From positions 248,001-312,000 of the forward strand of contig NZ_JAHLME010000003.1 of NCBI RefSeq assembly GCF_018919395.1: a stretch of DNA of 64,000 nt, given 5' to 3'. Every line of letters starts with the position of its first letter. The first letter of the stretch is position 1. The DNA comes from Geomonas azotofigens. GTDB taxonomy: Bacteria; Desulfobacterota; Desulfuromonadia; Geobacterales; Geobacteraceae. A model generated the notes under the pieces. It saw only the letters and a program-made list of their open reading frames with translations. It was not told where the DNA came from and made no database searches. Shown here one piece after another: positions 43,096-51,843 of this stretch. The translations under genes and the position numbers were made by a program.

Positions 43096-43112
43096 TGTAA
43101 AGATTCCCGACA
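43096..43112 (+). promoter_or_regulatory. 17-bp motif TGTAAAG-N5-CGACA, copy C
   Basis: TGTAAAGATTCCCGACA, 65 bases upstream of the -24 element of the leftward sigma-54 promoter, same orientation relative to it as copy A. Likely activator site. Confidence 0.6.
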
Positions 43113-43334
43113 GATGGCGGTGACGGGGGGGGCAGTGTAAGCATGTTTGTATAAAATAATGTGTTGCGGCTTATTAATGCGAGTGCCTAAAGAGAGGGCT
43201 GATGCCCTGAACCGCCGGCTTCGAACTTTCATTCCTGTATGAAAAAACACGATAGTTGAACAGGTTTGCTCTTATCTGCACCCCCCTTGTCACTCAGGTC
43301 GATAAATTATTTTGCTTGCGTTTTCGCCATTAAG

Positions 43335-43351
43335 TGTTAAATTTTTCGACA
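43335..43351 (+). promoter_or_regulatory. 17-bp motif, relaxed copy before the XrtA operon
   Basis: TGTTAAATTTTTCGACA fits TGTNAA-N6-CGACA and lies 64 bases before the prsT-like start. Confidence 0.4.
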
Positions 43352-43414
43352 CAGATTTTAATGTTTTTAAGCTCACTGTTTGGCGGCGCTTACTGCCTTT
43401 GTGGAGGTTTCGCT

Positions 43415-46054
43415 GTGAGAATATCGCTCCTACTTCTGGTTGTCGTCGCGACGTGTGCTGCCTGTGGCAGCAAGACCAAAGAGACCCTCTATGAGGAGGG
43501 GGTGAAACAGATGCAGTCCAACCCGAGCGCGGCGGTGGTTTACCTGAAAAACGCCCTCGAAAAGGACGCGAACTTCTTCGAGGCGCGCTTCCAGCTCGGC
43601 AAGGCGTACGCCGCACTGGGGAAGGCGGAGCAGGCTGAAAAGGAGTTCAACAAGGTTCTCACGCAGAACCCCTCCCGGGACGAGGTGGTCCTGGAACTCG
43701 CCAGGCTGGCCAGCGCCACCGGCAAGGGGGAGCGCGCCGCGGAGCTGTCGCTGCAGTACCTCTCCCGGCATCCGGGAAGCCCCGAGGGGCTCGAGGTCGC
43801 CGGTGAGGCGCACGCCGCGGGCAAAAAGTACCAGGAGGCGCTCTCATTTTTGACCCGCGCCCTGAAGGAGGACCCCGGGCGCGCTTCGGCCCGGCTCGCC
43901 CTGGCCACGGTGCAGCTCGCCATGGGGCGGCGCGACCAGGCGGGGCAGGAGCTGAACCAACTACTCGCCGCCGATCCGCGCAACCTCAAGGCGCTCTACA
44001 TGCTTGGGAGCCTGGAGCTGGCCGCCGGTAACAGGGACCGGGCCGCCGCGACCTACCAGCGGATCATCACGCTGGACCAGAAGCAGGTCGCCGCGCGCTT
44101 CAGGCAAGGGGGGATCTGGCTCGAGCAGGGTGAGGCCGGCAAGGCGGAGGCGGCAGCCGACGGGCTTATCAAGGATTTCCCCACGCGGGGGGACGGCTAT
44201 CTCCTGAAGGGGATGGTCGGCTACTACCGGAAGAACTACACCGACGCCATCGCGCAGTTGCAGCAGTCCAACAAGCTTGGCCCCACCCTGGAGGCCTACC
44301 GCTTCCTGGGGCTTTCCTACTACAGCAAGGGGGAACTGGAGACCGCACTCTCCCAGTTCCGCGTCATCCTGGACCGGGTGCCCGATTCCCGGCGCGCCCG
44401 CCTCATGACCGCCCAGATCCTGCTGATGCAGAAGCGGACCGACGACGCCGTGGCCGAGCTGAAGAAGGTCCTCGCCACCAACGATGCCGATGCAACGGCG
44501 CACAACCTTTTGGGGAGCGCCTACGTGCTCCAGGGTGAGTTCGATGAAGGGATGCGCGAGCTGGACCGGGCGACCAGGCTCGACCCAAAGCAGGTGAGCG
44601 CGTATCTAAGGAAGGGGGCGCTTTATTTCAGCAAGGGGAAGGAAGCCCAGGGGGAGAGCGAGCTTTTGAGCGCCGTGAAGGCCTCCCCCGACGCGCTGAC
44701 CGGAAGGCTCCTCCTTGCCTCGCACTACCGGCGCCTTGGCAAGAGCGACAAGGCGGCGTCCCTTTTGAAAGCCGGGCTCACCGGCGGGAAGGGTGACGCC
44801 CCGCTGTACAACGCGCTTGCCGCGCTGCAGCTCTCCGCTGGGAAGAAGGACCAGGCGGTGGCAAGCCTCGAGGCCGCCAAGAAGGCGGACCCGCTCCTGG
44901 CCGCGAGCTACCAGCTTCTGGCCGGCTACTACGCCTCCCTGGCCGACTACCAAAAGGCGATAGCCGAGCTGACCCTGCTGCAGTCGAGGGTCCCCGGCAA
45001 CCTCCAGGCGCTCCTCGGGCTCGCCTCGCTGAACGCCGTTGCCGGCAGGGACGCCGATACGCTGGCCTGGTACCAGAAGGCGACCGCGACCGGCAAGATC
45101 GAAGCGTACCTGGCGCTTGCCGCATACCAGCAGATGAAAGCGCCGCAAAAGGCGCTTGCCACCCTGGACGAGGCGATCAAGCGCGAACCGCGTGCCGCGG
45201 CGCCCCTCGAGGCGAAGGGACGCCTGCTGCTGGCCCAGGGGGAGCCGCAGAAGGCGCTCAGGGTCTTCGAGGAGCTCTCCGCCCTCGATGAGGAGCGCGG
45301 TGCCTTCCTGATGGTCGCCGCCTACCTCGCCATGAAGCAAAAGGGCAAGGCCGTGGAGCAGGCCAAGGGTTACATCGCGCGCCACCCCGACTCCGCGCGG
45401 GGCTACCTCCTTCTGGCCAAGGTGTACCAGGGAACCGGCGACACCGCCTCGGCTCTCGCCCAGGCATCGCGTGCCGTCCAGATCGACCCGGCAAGCGTCC
45501 AGGCCCGCATCCTCCAGGGGGAGTTGCAGCGCGCCAGGAGGGACTACCCGGCCGCGCTCGCCTCCTTCCAGGGGGCGCTCAAGGTGCAGCCCGACTCGGT
45601 GCCGGCCCGCTTCGCCCTCGCCTCGCTTCTGGAGGAAAGCGGCAAGAAGCGGGAGGCGGCACAAAAGTATCGGGCCATCGTGGAGCTAAACCCAAGCTAC
45701 GCCCCGGCGCTCAACAACCTGGCCTACTTGAGCGCCGACGGCTACGGCAGCAAGGAGCAGGCGCTGCGCTACGCCATCGACGCCTACCGCCTGGAACCGG
45801 GCAACCCCGTCGTCACCGATACCGTGGGGTACGCCCTGTACCGCAACGGTCGCAGCCAGGACGCGGTCAAGGTGCTGGAGCGGGCGGCGGCGCTGCTGCC
45901 GAAGGATCCGACGGTGCGCTATCACCTGGGGCTTGCCTACCACCAGGCGGGAGACCGCGCCCGTTCCCAGAAGGCGCTGCAGGACTCCCTCTCCCTTGGG
46001 GAATACCCGGACAGCACGGCGGCGAGGACCCTCCTGGCCCAGTTGAAGCGCTAG
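43415..46054 (+). CDS. prsT: PrsT-like TPR-repeat lipoprotein of the XrtA/PEP-CTERM system
   Basis: An 879-residue protein composed almost wholly of TPR repeats (about 22; typical A-x3-Y-x2-A-L-x7-P units, for example FFEARFQLGKAYAALGKAEQAEKEF). The N-terminus is a lipoprotein signal (VRISLLLLVVVATCAACGSK). The start GTG at 43415 has GGAGG 7 bases upstream; an open frame continues to 43334 but lacks a site. PrsT proteins head XrtA exopolysaccharide operons and are thought to scaffold export or assembly in the periplasm, as PelB or BcsC TPR regions do. Length is typical for the family. Confidence 0.85.
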   Translation: MRISLLLLVVVATCAACGSKTKETLYEEGVKQMQSNPSAAVVYLKNALEKDANFFEARFQLGKAYAALGKAEQAEKEFNKVLTQNPSRDEVVLELARLASATGKGERAAELSLQYLSRHPGSPEGLEVAGEAHAAGKKYQEALSFLTRALKEDPGRASARLALATVQLAMGRRDQAGQELNQLLAADPRNLKALYMLGSLELAAGNRDRAAATYQRIITLDQKQVAARFRQGGIWLEQGEAGKAEAAADGLIKDFPTRGDGYLLKGMVGYYRKNYTDAIAQLQQSNKLGPTLEAYRFLGLSYYSKGELETALSQFRVILDRVPDSRRARLMTAQILLMQKRTDDAVAELKKVLATNDADATAHNLLGSAYVLQGEFDEGMRELDRATRLDPKQVSAYLRKGALYFSKGKEAQGESELLSAVKASPDALTGRLLLASHYRRLGKSDKAASLLKAGLTGGKGDAPLYNALAALQLSAGKKDQAVASLEAAKKADPLLAASYQLLAGYYASLADYQKAIAELTLLQSRVPGNLQALLGLASLNAVAGRDADTLAWYQKATATGKIEAYLALAAYQQMKAPQKALATLDEAIKREPRAAAPLEAKGRLLLAQGEPQKALRVFEELSALDEERGAFLMVAAYLAMKQKGKAVEQAKGYIARHPDSARGYLLLAKVYQGTGDTASALAQASRAVQIDPASVQARILQGELQRARRDYPAALASFQGALKVQPDSVPARFALASLLEESGKKREAAQKYRAIVELNPSYAPALNNLAYLSADGYGSKEQALRYAIDAYRLEPGNPVVTDTVGYALYRNGRSQDAVKVLERAAALLPKDPTVRYHLGLAYHQAGDRARSQKALQDSLSLGEYPDSTAARTLLAQLKR

Positions 46055-46070
46055 CCGTTTTAGAGAAGCC

Positions 46071-47453
46071 ATGGATCTGCGCATTCCCTTTTACATCTGC
46101 ATCGACGCGGTGCTGGCCCTGATGTCGCTGGTACTGGCAGCCGGGGTCCGCTTCGGCCGGTTCACCCAGCGCGGGGACTGGGATCCCGCCACCGGGGCGA
46201 GAGCCGGCGCCATCTTCGTCCTGGTGGCGCTGTTCTCCTCGTACCTGATGGAGGTCTACACCCTCCCCAGGGACAGCAGAAAGCGCGACATCCTCGCCAC
46301 CTGCGTCCAGGGGGGATGCGCCGCCTTCTTCTTCCTCTCGGTGGTGTACTACCTCGCCCCGGAACTGATGCTCGGGCGCGGTGTGCTCTTCTTTGCGCTC
46401 GGCTTTTTCGTGCTGTTCCAGTTCGCCTGGTACGCAACCTCAGGAATCGGGGCGCGCAGGGTCCCCTTCTCCAAGCGGGTCCTGATCCTCGGCTCGGGCG
46501 ACCTTGCCTGCCAGCTCGGGGGGCTTTTGGATTCCCAGCCGGGGCCGTTCACCCTGGCGGGGTACCTCGAGTGCGAGGGGGGGGACCGCCCGGTCGGGAC
46601 GGTGCACCAGCATGAGGTCTTCGGCTCCCAGATCGTCCCCTGGTCCGGCGAACTGCTGCAGACAGCGCTGGAACACAAGGCGTCGACCATCGTGGTGGCA
46701 CTCGCGGAGAGGCGCGGCGTGCTCCCCCTGCAGGAGATGATGCGCTGCAAGCTAAACGGCGTCGAGGTGCTGGACGCCCCGGCTTTCTACGAGATGATCC
46801 AGGGCAAGCTCCTCCTGGAGGAGATGACCCCCTCCTTCATCATCTTCTCCAGCGGCTTTCACCGCAGCGCCTTCGCCAAGGTGTACAAGCCGGCCATGGA
46901 CGTCATCCTGTCGCTTACCGGGCTCATCCTGGCCGCGCCGCTGTTCCCGTTCGTCGCCCTGGCCATCAAACTGGACTCGCCGGGGCCGCTGTTTTTCAAG
47001 CAGGTCCGGGTGGGGAAGGGGGAGCGCAATTTCACCCTTTACAAGTTCCGCTCCATGCGGGTGGACGCCGAGCGCGAAGGGGCCGTGTGGGCGGCCAGAA
47101 ACGACGCGCGCATCACCCGGGTGGGCTCCTTCCTGAGGAACTCGCGCATCGACGAGCTCCCCCAGCTCTACAACGTGCTCAAAGGGGACATGAGCTTCAT
47201 CGGTCCCCGCCCAGAGCGCCCCGAGTTCGTGGAGGACCTAAAGCGCGACATCTACTACTACTCGAAGCGCCACACCATAAAGCCAGGGCTCACCGGCTGG
47301 GCCCAGGTGCGCTACCCCTACGGCGCCACGGTGCAGGACGCCATGGAGAAATTGCGCTACGACCTGTACTACATCAAGAACCTCTCCTTCCTCCTGGACA
47401 TGGAGATCCTCTTCGAGACGGTGAAGGTGGTCCTGTTCGGCCGCGGCAGGTAG
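46071..47453 (+). CDS. Initiating sugar transferase of the XrtA system (TIGR03013-like)
   Basis: A 460-residue polyprenyl-phosphate glycosyl-1-phosphate transferase. Five hydrophobic segments (residues 1-125), a nucleotide-binding-like CoA/Rossmann domain (VLILGSGDLACQL), a membrane anchor (VILSLTGLILAAPLFPFVALAI) and the bacterial sugar transferase core: D-S-P-G-P-L-F-F-K-Q-x-R-V-G, F-x-L-Y-K-F-R-S-M, N-S-R-I-D-E-L-P-Q-L-Y-N-V-L-K-G-D-M-S-F-I-G-P-R-P and KPGLTGWAQV. It loads the first sugar-1-phosphate on undecaprenyl phosphate at the inner membrane. Starts 16 bases after prsT. Confidence 0.92.
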   Translation: MDLRIPFYICIDAVLALMSLVLAAGVRFGRFTQRGDWDPATGARAGAIFVLVALFSSYLMEVYTLPRDSRKRDILATCVQGGCAAFFFLSVVYYLAPELMLGRGVLFFALGFFVLFQFAWYATSGIGARRVPFSKRVLILGSGDLACQLGGLLDSQPGPFTLAGYLECEGGDRPVGTVHQHEVFGSQIVPWSGELLQTALEHKASTIVVALAERRGVLPLQEMMRCKLNGVEVLDAPAFYEMIQGKLLLEEMTPSFIIFSSGFHRSAFAKVYKPAMDVILSLTGLILAAPLFPFVALAIKLDSPGPLFFKQVRVGKGERNFTLYKFRSMRVDAEREGAVWAARNDARITRVGSFLRNSRIDELPQLYNVLKGDMSFIGPRPERPEFVEDLKRDIYYYSKRHTIKPGLTGWAQVRYPYGATVQDAMEKLRYDLYYIKNLSFLLDMEILFETVKVVLFGRGR

Positions 47454-47492
47454 GTTGACAAGGCGGCCGGCGTGCCGCATCGGGAGGAAGTC

Positions 47493-48296
47493 ATGAGAGT
47501 CGCGGTTTTGCTGCTGGTGCTCCTTTTGTTCCTCGCCCCCTTGAGCGCGAGGGGCGCGGACTACGTGATCGGGGAAGGGGATAGCCTCGATATTTCCGTC
47601 TGGGGGGTTAAGGAACTGAACTTCCCGGTGAAGGTCCGCCCCGACGGCAAGATCACGGTGCCTGGGCTCGGGGAGGTGGTGGCGAGCGGTTCCACCCCGA
47701 GCCAGCTCCAGACCATGCTGGGTGGGCGCCTGAAGGAACTGGTGAAGAACCCCATCGTCACCGTGACGGTCCGGGAGATCACCAACTCCAAGGTCTACAT
47801 CTTCGGCTCCGGCGTCAAGGCCAGCGTCTACGACCTCTCGAGGCGCACCACGATTTTGCAGCTTCTGTGCATGCTTCCGGAGGTGAAGTCGGCCGATCTG
47901 AGAAACGCCTACCTGTTGCGCGAGGGGAAGAAGTTGACGGTCGACCTGCACCGTCTCTTCGTCCAGGGGGACACCAGCCAGGACCTCCTGCTCGCGAGCA
48001 ACGACTCGCTGTTCGTGCCGCTTCTGACCGACCGAAGCGTCTACGTGCTCGGGGCGGTCAACGCGCCCAAATCGATCGAATACCGCGAAGGGATGAAGGT
48101 GATGGAGGCGATCCTCGAGGCGGGAGGCTTCACCAAGTTCGCGGACCAAAACGACGTGGTGGTCAGGAGGAAGGAGGGGGAGCAGTCCCGCTCCCTGGAG
48201 GTGAAGGCCAAAAAACTCTTCAAGGAGGGGGACCTCTCCCAGAACATCGACCTGAAGGCCGGGGATTACGTCCTGGTCAAGGAAGCCTTTTTCTAG
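47493..48296 (+). CDS. Polysaccharide export protein (Poly_export/SLBB), XrtA-associated
   Basis: A 267-residue exported protein. Signal peptide 1-22 (VAVLLLVLLLFLAPLSARG). A Poly_export domain begins YVIGEGDSLDISVWG and VRPDGKITVPGLGEV; two SLBB-like parts follow (KVYIFGSGVKASVYDL; SVYVLGAVNAPKSIEY). No lipobox cysteine is seen, unlike Wza, so membrane anchoring differs or needs a partner. GGGAGG lies 7 bases upstream of ATG. It would form or gate the outer part of the export channel. Confidence 0.88.
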   Translation: MRVAVLLLVLLLFLAPLSARGADYVIGEGDSLDISVWGVKELNFPVKVRPDGKITVPGLGEVVASGSTPSQLQTMLGGRLKELVKNPIVTVTVREITNSKVYIFGSGVKASVYDLSRRTTILQLLCMLPEVKSADLRNAYLLREGKKLTVDLHRLFVQGDTSQDLLLASNDSLFVPLLTDRSVYVLGAVNAPKSIEYREGMKVMEAILEAGGFTKFADQNDVVVRRKEGEQSRSLEVKAKKLFKEGDLSQNIDLKAGDYVLVKEAFF

Positions 48297-48313
48297 CGGA
48301 CAGGAGGTAAGCC

Positions 48314-49804
48314 GTGCAGGAATCGGAATACAGGAAGTACATACAGCTCGTGGCCAGGCGCAAGGAGCTCTTCGTGGTGAGTGCCCTGGTCATCATGACC
48401 GTGGTCTTTCTGGTGAGCTACCTCTTGCCAAGAAAGTACGAATCGTCGAGCACGGTATTCATCGAGAAGAACGTGATCTCCGACCTGGTGAAGGGGCTCA
48501 CGGTGACCCCCTCCATGGACGACACCATCAGCGTCCTCACCTACGCCATCACCAGCCGCACCCTGCTCACCAGGGTGGTGGACAGCCTGGACATGAACCT
48601 CGGCAAGGAGGGGAGCGAGGAGCTCATCAAGGACGTGCAGAAGAACCTGACCGTCAAGGTGAAGGAGAAGAACAACCTCTTCACCATCTCCTTCGTGCAC
48701 AACGACCCGCGCATCGCGCGCGACCTTGTGAACACGCTGGTCAGGTTCTACATCGAGGAGAAGACCTCCTCCAAGCGGGGTGAGTCCTACGGCGCCACCA
48801 AGTTCCTCTCCGAGCAGATCCAGACCTTCAACCAGAAGCTGCAGCAGGCCGAGGACGGGGTGAACAGCTACAAGAGGTCGCAGGGGGGAGTGATCGCCAT
48901 CGACGAGGGGAAGCTCTTCGAGGAGATCAACGTGGCCCAGCAAAAGCTCTACGATCTCGAACTGAGGCGCCGCCAACTGGAGGGGATGCGGCAGGTCACC
49001 AGGAAGGCCAACGATCCCATGCAGGCCAGGCTATTCGCGCTGCAGAAGAAGCTGGACGACCTGCGGGTGCAGTACACGGACAGCTATCCCGAAGTGCTCA
49101 CCGTAAAGGGTGACATCGAGGCGGTCCGGGAGCAGATGAAGGCGCGCGGGGCCGCCGAGTCCCAGCCACTTGACCCGCAGGAGATGGCCAAGATCGACTC
49201 CGAGATCGCCGCCCTCAGGGTGACCGAGGCCGGCCTCAGGCGCCACATCGCCACCAACCGGGCCACCCTGCAGAGGATCCCCGAGGCGAAGGCTGGGCTT
49301 GCCAAGCTCGAAGTGGAGCGGGAAAACCAGAAGAAGATCTACGACGAGCTCTACTCAAGGCACGGCCAGTCCGAGGTCAGCAAGCAGATGGAGGTGCAGG
49401 ACAAGTCCACCACCTTCCGCGTCATCGACCCGGCGGTGCTTCCCACCCGCCCCGCGAGCCCCAACCGCCTTGCCATCATGCTGCTCGGCATCGCAGGCGG
49501 GGTGGCGGGAAGCCTGTTCCTGCTGGTCATGCTGGACCAGCTGGACGCATCGGCCAAGGACGTGGATTTCGCCAAGTCGCTGGGAGCGCCGCTGCTCGCG
49601 GTGGTGCCGCGCATGCGGGTGAGCGAGGAGGTGGCCCGGGCGCGCAGGAAGAGCCAGGGGGTGTTTGCCGTCGCCGCGCTGTATTTCCTGCTCCTTTTGG
49701 CGTTCCCGGCCATGGAGCTCATGGGGCTTCCCTACATGGACCGGGTCCTGGACCGGACCACCCAGGCGGTGTCCCCCCAGGGGGGCAAGGGGCTTGTGCG
49801 CTGA
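48314..49804 (+). CDS. Chain-length determinant (Wzz-like) of the XrtA system
   Basis: A 496-residue inner-membrane polysaccharide co-polymerase. Wzz N-terminal helix: RKELFVVSALVIMTVVFLVSYLLPRKYESSSTVFI. A long periplasmic coiled coil (about 160-380), the P-x2-P-x4-P pattern before the second helix (PAVLPTRPASPNRLAI) and two more hydrophobic segments near the C-terminus. It matches the exosortase-associated chain-length family (TIGR03007-like). The start is GTG with AGGAGG upstream. It sets polymer length and interacts with the tyrosine kinase encoded next. Confidence 0.88.
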   Translation: MQESEYRKYIQLVARRKELFVVSALVIMTVVFLVSYLLPRKYESSSTVFIEKNVISDLVKGLTVTPSMDDTISVLTYAITSRTLLTRVVDSLDMNLGKEGSEELIKDVQKNLTVKVKEKNNLFTISFVHNDPRIARDLVNTLVRFYIEEKTSSKRGESYGATKFLSEQIQTFNQKLQQAEDGVNSYKRSQGGVIAIDEGKLFEEINVAQQKLYDLELRRRQLEGMRQVTRKANDPMQARLFALQKKLDDLRVQYTDSYPEVLTVKGDIEAVREQMKARGAAESQPLDPQEMAKIDSEIAALRVTEAGLRRHIATNRATLQRIPEAKAGLAKLEVERENQKKIYDELYSRHGQSEVSKQMEVQDKSTTFRVIDPAVLPTRPASPNRLAIMLLGIAGGVAGSLFLLVMLDQLDASAKDVDFAKSLGAPLLAVVPRMRVSEEVARARRKSQGVFAVAALYFLLLLAFPAMELMGLPYMDRVLDRTTQAVSPQGGKGLVR

Positions 49805-49839
49805 CCTGACCGACTTCAGCCTGACAAAGCGAGGGTTAT

Positions 49840-50670
49840 ATGAGCAGAATCGAAATGGCAATGGAAAAAGCGGCGCGTCAGAGGCAGCAGGGGGAGGTCG
49901 AGCCCGCGCGGCAAGTGCCACGGGCGCCCGCCGCGCACACGCTTCCCCCGCAGGTCCCGGCGGCACGGGTCCTTTCCCCGGAAAACCCCTTCCTGGTCAC
50001 CATCCACGAACCGCACAGCCAGGCGGCGGAGGAGTACAGAAAGCTCAAGAGCGTGCTGGTGAAGCTGACCGACGGCAACCCCTTCAAAAACGCCATCATG
50101 GTCACGAGCTCGGTCCCCGGCGAGGGGAAATCGCTGACCTCGCTGAACCTCGCGGTCAGCCTCGCCCAGGGGCTCGACCACACGGTGCTCCTCGTGGACG
50201 CCGACCTGCGCCGCCCCTCCCTGCACCACTACCTGGGCTTCGAGCCGCGGGCGGGGCTCGCCGACATCCTCAAGGGGGAGGCGGCGATCGAGGACGCCAT
50301 CATCCAGACCGGCATCGGCAAGTTAGCCGTGATCGGCAGCGGCGCCCCGGTCGAGAACCCGGTCGAGCTTTTCACCTCGCAGAAGATGCGGGCCCTCGTG
50401 GACGAGCTCAAGGCGCGCTACCCGGACCGCTACCTCATCTTCGACACCTCGCCGGTGCTCCTCTTCGCCGAGAGCCGCTCGCTGGCCTCGGTGGTGGACG
50501 GCGTCGTGTTCGTGGTCATGGAGCGCCTGGCCAGCCAGGCCCAGATCAAGGAGGCCTACGACCATCTCAAGGGGGCGGTGCTCGGCGTGGTCTACAACGG
50601 GGCCGAGTCGGCCCTGAAGGACCAGCGCTACAGCTATTCAAGGTACTACGAGGCCCAGCCGCAGTCTTAG
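49840..50670 (+). CDS. XrtA-associated tyrosine autokinase (BY-kinase)
   Basis: A 276-residue cytoplasmic BY-kinase. Walker A VTSSVPGEGKSLTSLNLA, Walker A' VLLVDADLRRP, Walker B YLIFDTSPVLLF. The C-terminal tyrosine cluster Y-S-Y-S-R-Y-Y-E is the autophosphorylation site. The N-terminal about 60 residues are Pro/Gln-rich and unstructured. It couples with the upstream chain-length protein to control polymerisation and export. Starts 36 bases after it. Confidence 0.9.
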   Translation: MSRIEMAMEKAARQRQQGEVEPARQVPRAPAAHTLPPQVPAARVLSPENPFLVTIHEPHSQAAEEYRKLKSVLVKLTDGNPFKNAIMVTSSVPGEGKSLTSLNLAVSLAQGLDHTVLLVDADLRRPSLHHYLGFEPRAGLADILKGEAAIEDAIIQTGIGKLAVIGSGAPVENPVELFTSQKMRALVDELKARYPDRYLIFDTSPVLLFAESRSLASVVDGVVFVVMERLASQAQIKEAYDHLKGAVLGVVYNGAESALKDQRYSYSRYYEAQPQS

Positions 50671-50688
50671 CCGGGGGGGCTAACAGAC

Positions 50689-51843
50689 ATGTACGAAGCG
50701 TTCTTCAGTTTCAAGAAAAAGCCGTTTGAACTGGTGCCGGACCCGGACTTCATCTACCTCTCCCGCTCCCACAAGAAGGCGGTTACCTACCTCGACTACG
50801 GCATCCGGGAACGGGCGGGCTTTCTGCTTCTGACCGGCGACGTGGGGAGCGGCAAGACCACGCTCATCCGCGACCTGATCGGGAAGAAGTACGAGCGTGC
50901 GGTGCTCGCCAAGGTTTTCAACACCCGCGTCAGCGTCGAGCAGCTCCTGAGCATGATAAACGACGACTTCGGCCTTGAGGTTGACGGCAAGGACAAGGTG
51001 GCGCTGCTTCGCGACCTGAACGATTTCCTGCTGGAACAGTACGCCGCCGGCAACCACCCCATCCTGATCATCGACGAGGCTCAGAACCTTGAGGCGGGGC
51101 TTTTGGAGGAGGTGCGCCTGCTCTCAAACCTGGAGAGCTCGCACAACAAGCTTTTGCAGATCATCCTGGTGGGGCAGCCCGAACTGCGCGAGACCATGGC
51201 GAGCCCGGGGCTTATGCAACTGCGCCAGCGCATCAGCGTGAGTTGTCACCTGCACGCCCTGGGGAGGGAGGAGACCGAGGCCTACATCCGCCACCGCCTG
51301 GAGGTGGCGGGAAACCGGGAGGCGGTCAGCTTCGCCCAGGAGGCGCTGGACCAGATCTATCACTTCAGCCGCGGCATCCCCCGCCTGGTGAACATCATCT
51401 GCGACTTCCTCATGCTCGCCGCCTTCGCCGACGAGACACGGGCCATCTCCGAGGAGATGACCCGCGAGGTGGCCCAGGACCTCGACTTCGAGAGGACCTA
51501 CTGGGGAGTCGCGCCGGCGCCGCCCCGGGAGGCCGACGCCACGCGCTCCGTGGAACGGGGGGGCGCGCTGGAGCGGATCGAGAGGCGCCTGGACGCCATC
51601 GACGGCGAGCTGGGCGCGCGGCTTCAGGGGGCGCTTAGCGGGGTAGAGCAGGGGATGCAGCTGATGCAGGCGGAGTTTTCCGGCCGGATCGGGAAACAGG
51701 ACCGGCAGGTCGCCGAGCTCGGGGAGAAGGTGGAGACCGTCTCCTGCGCCATAGAGAGCCTGGTGCTCTCCTCGCCCGCCCGTCCCGCCGCGGTGAGCTT
51801 CGCGCGGCGCCTCATGGGGTTCGGCACGGGGGGGAAGAAATGA
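50689..51843 (+). CDS. XrtA-associated ExeA-like ATPase (TIGR03015-like)
   Basis: A 384-residue AAA ATPase. The N-terminus MYEAFFSFKKKPFELVPDPDFIYLS is the ExeA/GspA pattern. Walker A TGDVGSGKTTL, Walker B ILIIDEAQNL, sensor region LVGQPELRE and R-I-S-V-S-C-H-L. A tail of about 100 residues forms a coiled coil. No membrane helix and no peptidoglycan-binding domain. It may help assemble the secretion apparatus; its exact role is unknown. Ends in an ATGA overlap with the outer-membrane barrel gene. Confidence 0.87.
   Translation: MYEAFFSFKKKPFELVPDPDFIYLSRSHKKAVTYLDYGIRERAGFLLLTGDVGSGKTTLIRDLIGKKYERAVLAKVFNTRVSVEQLLSMINDDFGLEVDGKDKVALLRDLNDFLLEQYAAGNHPILIIDEAQNLEAGLLEEVRLLSNLESSHNKLLQIILVGQPELRETMASPGLMQLRQRISVSCHLHALGREETEAYIRHRLEVAGNREAVSFAQEALDQIYHFSRGIPRLVNIICDFLMLAAFADETRAISEEMTREVAQDLDFERTYWGVAPAPPREADATRSVERGGALERIERRLDAIDGELGARLQGALSGVEQGMQLMQAEFSGRIGKQDRQVAELGEKVETVSCAIESLVLSSPARPAAVSFARRLMGFGTGGKK

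Larger units (their letters stand above)
42974..43414. other. Divergent regulatory region between DUF4114/PEP-CTERM and the XrtA operon
   Basis: About 440 bases without a gene. It holds a sigma-54-like promoter (43016-43031, leftward), a hairpin GCGCCGT-TTACC-ACGGCGC (43054-43072), an exact 17-bp motif (43096) and a relaxed copy (43335). No convincing promoter for the rightward operon was found. Confidence 0.6.

Noticed and set aside
43285-43312. GTCGATAA near 43297 as a sigma-28 -10 element before the XrtA operon
   Set aside because: No TAAAGTTT-like element at the 11-base spacing upstream.
43380-43396. TGGCGGCGCTTACTGC as a sigma-54 promoter for prsT
   Set aside because: GG and GC are 11 bases apart instead of 10, and a start there would fall on the ribosome site.
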